Of a stretch of 64,000 nucleotides of DNA, positions 60,923 to 64,000 are shown in pieces (the first letter of the stretch is position 1; each line of letters opens with the position of its first letter). Source of the DNA: Bradysia coprophila (lineage: Eukaryota; Arthropoda; Insecta; Diptera; Sciaridae); the NCBI RefSeq assembly GCF_014529535.1, contig NW_023503584.1, forward strand, positions 844,190 to 908,189. Reading direction: 5' to 3'. The notes under the pieces were generated by a model. It was not told the DNA's origin. It ran no database searches and saw only the letters and a program-made list of their open reading frames with translations. The translations under genes and the position numbers were made by a program.

Positions 60923-61860
60923 AGCAGAGCCTATTTTTTAGAAACAGTTTTGAGAAATTCGAGAAACTTCCAGAAATTCGAGAAATTCAAGAAACTTAAA
61001 GAAATTTCGAGAAACTCAGGGCCTGTTTTCGAGAAAATATTTTCACAAATTTCTCGATATTTCTTGAATTTTCTTGATTTTTTTTGAAATTTTTCGACTT
61101 TCTAGAATTTTCTCGATCTTCTAGAAAATTAGAAAAATGTAACCGACGCATCAAAATTACTCTAAAAATTACTGATTTGTATTTCGATCACTTGTAAAGC
61201 TCAAGCTGGCATTTTCGCTGGCTGAATTATCAATAAACTGAATTTTCAGTTTTCATGAGTCATGATGGAGTTACACTTGAGAGATGGTTGTTAACCAAAA
61301 CTTAAAATCCAATTTATTGATAACCATTGAAAATGCGAGTCGAAATATTTGGCAATAAATTATTCTACGATTGAGCTACATGGGTATTGAAAATAAAAAG
61401 TTCTACTGAATATACAAGAGCTAATTGATTGGAATTGAAGTTCCATTCATAACCTGAACATAAATATTCATTATCAACCAAATCTTTCTGATCAGACTCG
61501 GAACTTTGGTCTGCAAGTGATCGTCCAGTTTATCAAAAAATGTATCGCCTGTAGCCTCTAATAACAATGTTGATTTAATATTATCAGAATCCATTTGGAA
61601 GAGATTTAAACACAGCGAGGAGGTGTTTTCGACGAAGCAGACCACCACAGATCGACAAGAAACAATACCATTTAATTTTGAGTGCTTTTTGCGAGCTTTG
61701 CAAGTGATCGAAGTACTAATCACTAATTTTTAGAGTAATTTTGATGCGTCGATTAAGTTTTTTGGATTTTCTAAAAAGTCGAGAAATTTCAAGAAAATCG
61801 AGAAAATTCAAGAAATTTCGAGAAATTCGTGAAAATATTTTCTCGAAAACAGGCTCTGTA
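60923..61860. mobile_element. Long hAT-like non-autonomous element, CAGAGCCT ends (about 938 bp)
   Basis: It starts (ag)CAGAGCCTATTTTTTAGA and ends in the complement of CAGAGCCTGTTTTCGAGA. Flanks share tacagtgtac (60913-60922 and 61859-61868), consistent with an 8-bp duplication cagtgtac. Both subterminal regions are arrays of gagaaattcgagaaa-like short repeats. Inside, a second long inverted pair (near 61141-61178 and 61715-61758, gacgcatcaaaattactcta) encloses a 540-bp core. That core has an unassigned minus-strand ORF (61421-61723), which I do not count as a gene. Confidence 0.75.
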
Positions 61861-61947
61861 CAGTGTACTCTGACCTCAGCTTCTCATGACCTCAGTCAAC
61901 AACCTGCAATCCCACAGCATCACCAAACATCATAAGAAATTACATAC

Positions 61948-62005
61948 CAAGGTTCTGAAAGAACAGGCAAAGACAACTCTAAGTCGATCTCGAAGGCGGT
62001 GCCAC
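61948..62005 (+). mobile_element. One-ended remnant of the CAAGGTTCTGAA MITE
   Basis: Begins caaggttctgaaagaacagg and continues through a cgaaggcggtg motif shared with 57264-57485. No matching right end was found. Confidence 0.6.
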
Positions 62006-62149
62006 AAAAACCGGGCCAACGGCTGGGAAGTTTATTCCCTTGACCGTATCACGGGTTTTACAAAAGAAAACACACTGTACATAGCACGTTCACCATGATT
62101 AAAAATGCATGGAAATGTGATGATAAAACGTCAAACGTAACAATTTCGT

Positions 62150-62395
62150 GCTCTTTGTTAACACGATAACTCGAGTAAATCTCAACGGATTTTCGAAAAA
62201 AAAAAATTATCCGACGAAGAATGGAAATCCTCAGGTCAAGTTTGGAAACGGGTGGCATCGCTTCAACCATCTGGTTGTAGTTCTCAGAAGAAGCATCTTC
62301 TGCTCTTTGTTAACACGATAATCGGAGTAATTCTCAACCGATTCAAAAAAATTACTTGGTAGAGAATGGAATTCCCGAGGTCAGGTTCCAAGATA
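62150..62395 (+). repeat. Two diverged direct repeats, about 155 bp apart
   Basis: ctctttgttaacacgataac at about 62150 and 62309 is followed in both by agtaa.tctcaac.gatt, gaatggaa and aggtca. This is a tandem-like duplication of an unknown, probably repetitive sequence. Confidence 0.6.
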
Positions 62396-62399
62396 GATC

Positions 62400-63294
62400 A
62401 TGTTAGTCTAACGATCTAGCTGCTTAACATAGGCTTATGAACACCAGGTACCTAATAAGTTGAGACAGGAAATGGGAAACGAAGAGAAATCTAGAAAATT
62501 CGGAAACCGACTGAAATCGGGAAAAGGAACAAAAATGGGAAAACGACCAACAATCGAGAAATTACGAAAAAACGGAAAAACTGTAAACCTGTCGAGAATT
62601 CATCGGAAATCTAGAAAACCGTAAAAACATTTCGGAAAAGCTGAAACAGCTTCAGACAACATACTTCTTCCTCCATACTTCTTTCAACGCTTGCCAATGC
62701 TCGCACCGCACAGATTCCGCCTTTCTTTAAACTGATTTGAGGATTCTCGCATCGCGGCATTCACAACAATCCACAAAGTGATATCTTCCTTAGACAGAAT
62801 GTGTCACCCTGCCAATTATTGTGTATCACTCGTTGCGGTATCCTCAACAGTCTGGACAGCGTTTCTGTCGCATCGCTCCCACACATGCTGACTCACAGGG
62901 CAAAATCCACAGATGGTTCACTAATAACGCTCCTTGGATTAAAGCATACTAAACGCCAGCGCTCCTGGATACTAACGACCGCATCCAGCTAACTACGTCA
63001 TGTCAACTAGTACATACCTATGATGCTGCATTGGTAACCGTACATGGAAGCATCAGAACTTTTAATTGGTTGTTGTGTCCCGTCCAAGATCCAGTACTCT
63101 TACATATGTTTCCTTTTCTTTTCTCGTTCTCGCAGTACAACTTTCTTTGACAGTTCGTGAGCCCAAAACGATACGAATCCGGGGCATAATTCGGTATTAT
63201 TTCGCGTGTGTCTCCCTGGTGTCATTTCCATCATAGTCGTGGTCCATTTAGTCGTCAATTACCCCATATTTTATTAACTTTTTACAGTATTTTC
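62400..63294. other. Repeat-like region before the RT fragment
   Basis: A purine-rich tract at 62460-62640 (repeated gggaaa/cggaaa words) is followed by more GC-balanced sequence that may belong to the same decayed retroelement as the RT fragment at 63295. No intact frame. Confidence 0.35.
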
Positions 63295-63440
63295 GCGGAG
63301 CTCAAATATTTTTCGACCTGTCGGTTTCGCCCCAGACAATATGCGTATCAACCAAAAACATCGGCAGAAATGGCTCTACACCACCTAGTTAGCAAAATAG
63401 ATAAAGCACTTAGTCAAAATTGTGAGGCTCTGGGATGTTT
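63295..63440 (+). mobile_element. Non-LTR retrotransposon reverse-transcriptase fragment
   Basis: The plus frame encodes RPRQYAYQPKTSAEMALHHL then VSKIDKALSQNCEALGCF, which fits the fingers segment of non-LTR reverse transcriptases (pattern QYAYQPGKSTETALHxLVxxIExAL, normally followed by FLDIEGAFD). It stops exactly before the catalytic FLDIEGAFD block, where the INTS15 duplicate begins after a short (cattttc) repeat. It is a fragment; neither the catalytic aspartates nor an endonuclease domain were seen nearby. Confidence 0.55.
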
Positions 63441-63458
63441 CATTTTCATTTTCATTTT

Positions 63459-64000
63459 CAGCTTTGATATCATCTGTGAAACATTACCGGTCAGCGATCG
63501 AGATTGCAATGCTATTTGTATGCATTGAGCCAGACGTTCCAAGCTCAACTGCATCTTTTCATCGGTGTCGATATCTCCCGTTTTCCCGATTTCTGTCGCT
63601 CTGAACTTTAGAGCGAATATAACCACTCCCAAGGCAACAGAATTGATTGCCGACGCGGGTGGCAGATCATTCACGGATTTGGACTCTTGCATAAGGCTCT
63701 TCAATATGGCCAGATGAAGTTTACTGTACGCAGATCCATCGGTGGAGGCGTTTGAAATCGGAGCCAAAACGCACCATCTAATCAATCCGGGAAGCGGACT
63801 CACGATTGGCATCGATATTGCACCCTGAGGTAAAGCCAATTGAGGTTGAGCGTCCGTGCACAAAGTGGGATAGTCCAGCATCCAATTTGTAAAAATTTCT
63901 AATAGGGCTGGTGGCGGTGGTGGCATTAATTGGTGTGACTTTGTGTCGTTTAGGTATAGGTCTGTGCAGCATACCAAGAAGTTGATGGAAAATCTGTGGA
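63459..64000 (-). pseudogene. Partial duplicate of INTS15 3' exon, running off the window
   Basis: Bases 63459-64000 match 55571-56112 at a constant offset of 7,888 with no difference that I could find by eye. The copy includes the end of INTS15 intron 3 (63994-64000), so it was duplicated as DNA, not as a retrocopy. It lacks the final residues of INTS15 (TLPQNNLLNIVIKSQGL); its frame instead passes into a (cattttc)-like repeat and encodes a MKMKMKHPRASQF tail before a stop at 63414. The upstream exons, if present, lie beyond the window. It may be a recent segmental duplication, a transposon-carried gene fragment or an assembly artefact. Confidence 0.8.

Noticed and set aside
61421..61723. 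100-residue minus-strand ORF inside the long hAT-like element
   Set aside because: It does not resemble a hAT transposase (no DDE or dimerisation-domain text) and is too short; treated as filler of a non-autonomous element.
1..64000. CRISPR arrays, prokaryotic operons, phage or integrated virus
   Set aside because: Introns, polyadenylation signals and animal genes mark nuclear DNA; no regularly spaced repeats, capsid, integrase or viral polymerase text was seen.

Overview
The window reads as a compact-intron, AT-rich insect nuclear genome, most likely a dipteran. The evidence is split genes with GT-AG introns, several of only 58-69 bp; animal-specific proteins (Tet with a CXXC finger, Integrator subunit 15); long A/T-rich introns; and many short inverted-repeat transposons. 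A nematoceran fly such as a fungus gnat would fit, but nothing here fixes the family.

Layout. (1) About 1-27,650 on the minus strand is dominated by the 5' half of a Tet-like methylcytosine dioxygenase gene: a large first coding exon (25610-26473), the CXXC zinc-finger exon (24760-24900), and, 19 kb further on, a small AT-hook-like exon (5369-5455). The catalytic domain is not in the window. Inside the 19-kb intron, on the same strand, sits a complete two-exon gene for a 550-residue peroxisomal firefly-luciferase/4-coumarate-CoA-ligase-like acyl-CoA synthetase (8630-10340). (2) About 27,650-44,500 is gene-poor and rich in MITEs; it holds a broken RNF4-like fragment (37644-38070) and two unassigned ORFs. 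(3) 44,580-60,200 is a gene cluster: CDP-diacylglycerol synthase (seven coding exons, minus), an intronless glutathionyl-hydroquinone-reductase-type GST (minus), RRP7 ribosome biogenesis factor (plus), Integrator subunit 15 (minus, convergent with RRP7 and 48 bp away), and a small three-exon unknown gene (plus). (4) 60,200-64,000 is repeat-rich. It ends in a piece of non-LTR reverse transcriptase fused to a second, apparently base-identical copy of the 3' end of INTS15 that runs off the window.

The genes do not form one pathway. They cover DNA demethylation, peroxisomal acyl activation, phospholipid synthesis, quinone/thiol redox, pre-rRNA processing and snRNA/mRNA 3' processing. The mobile fraction consists of at least three non-autonomous families with recognisable ends: a hAT-like family with CAGNGCCTATTTT ends and 8-bp target duplications, a second hAT-like family with CAACGCACTTCAAGC ends, and a TTAA-associated family with CCTGTTACAGACGGC ends. 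There are also tRNA-derived SINE-like sequences and Tc1/mariner-like MITEs. I did not find a convincing new multi-gene system. The most interesting items are the gene nested in the Tet intron, the animal copy of a mainly microbial/plant/fungal GST class, the INTS15 partial duplication, and a nested transposon insertion whose empty site is preserved in sister copies.
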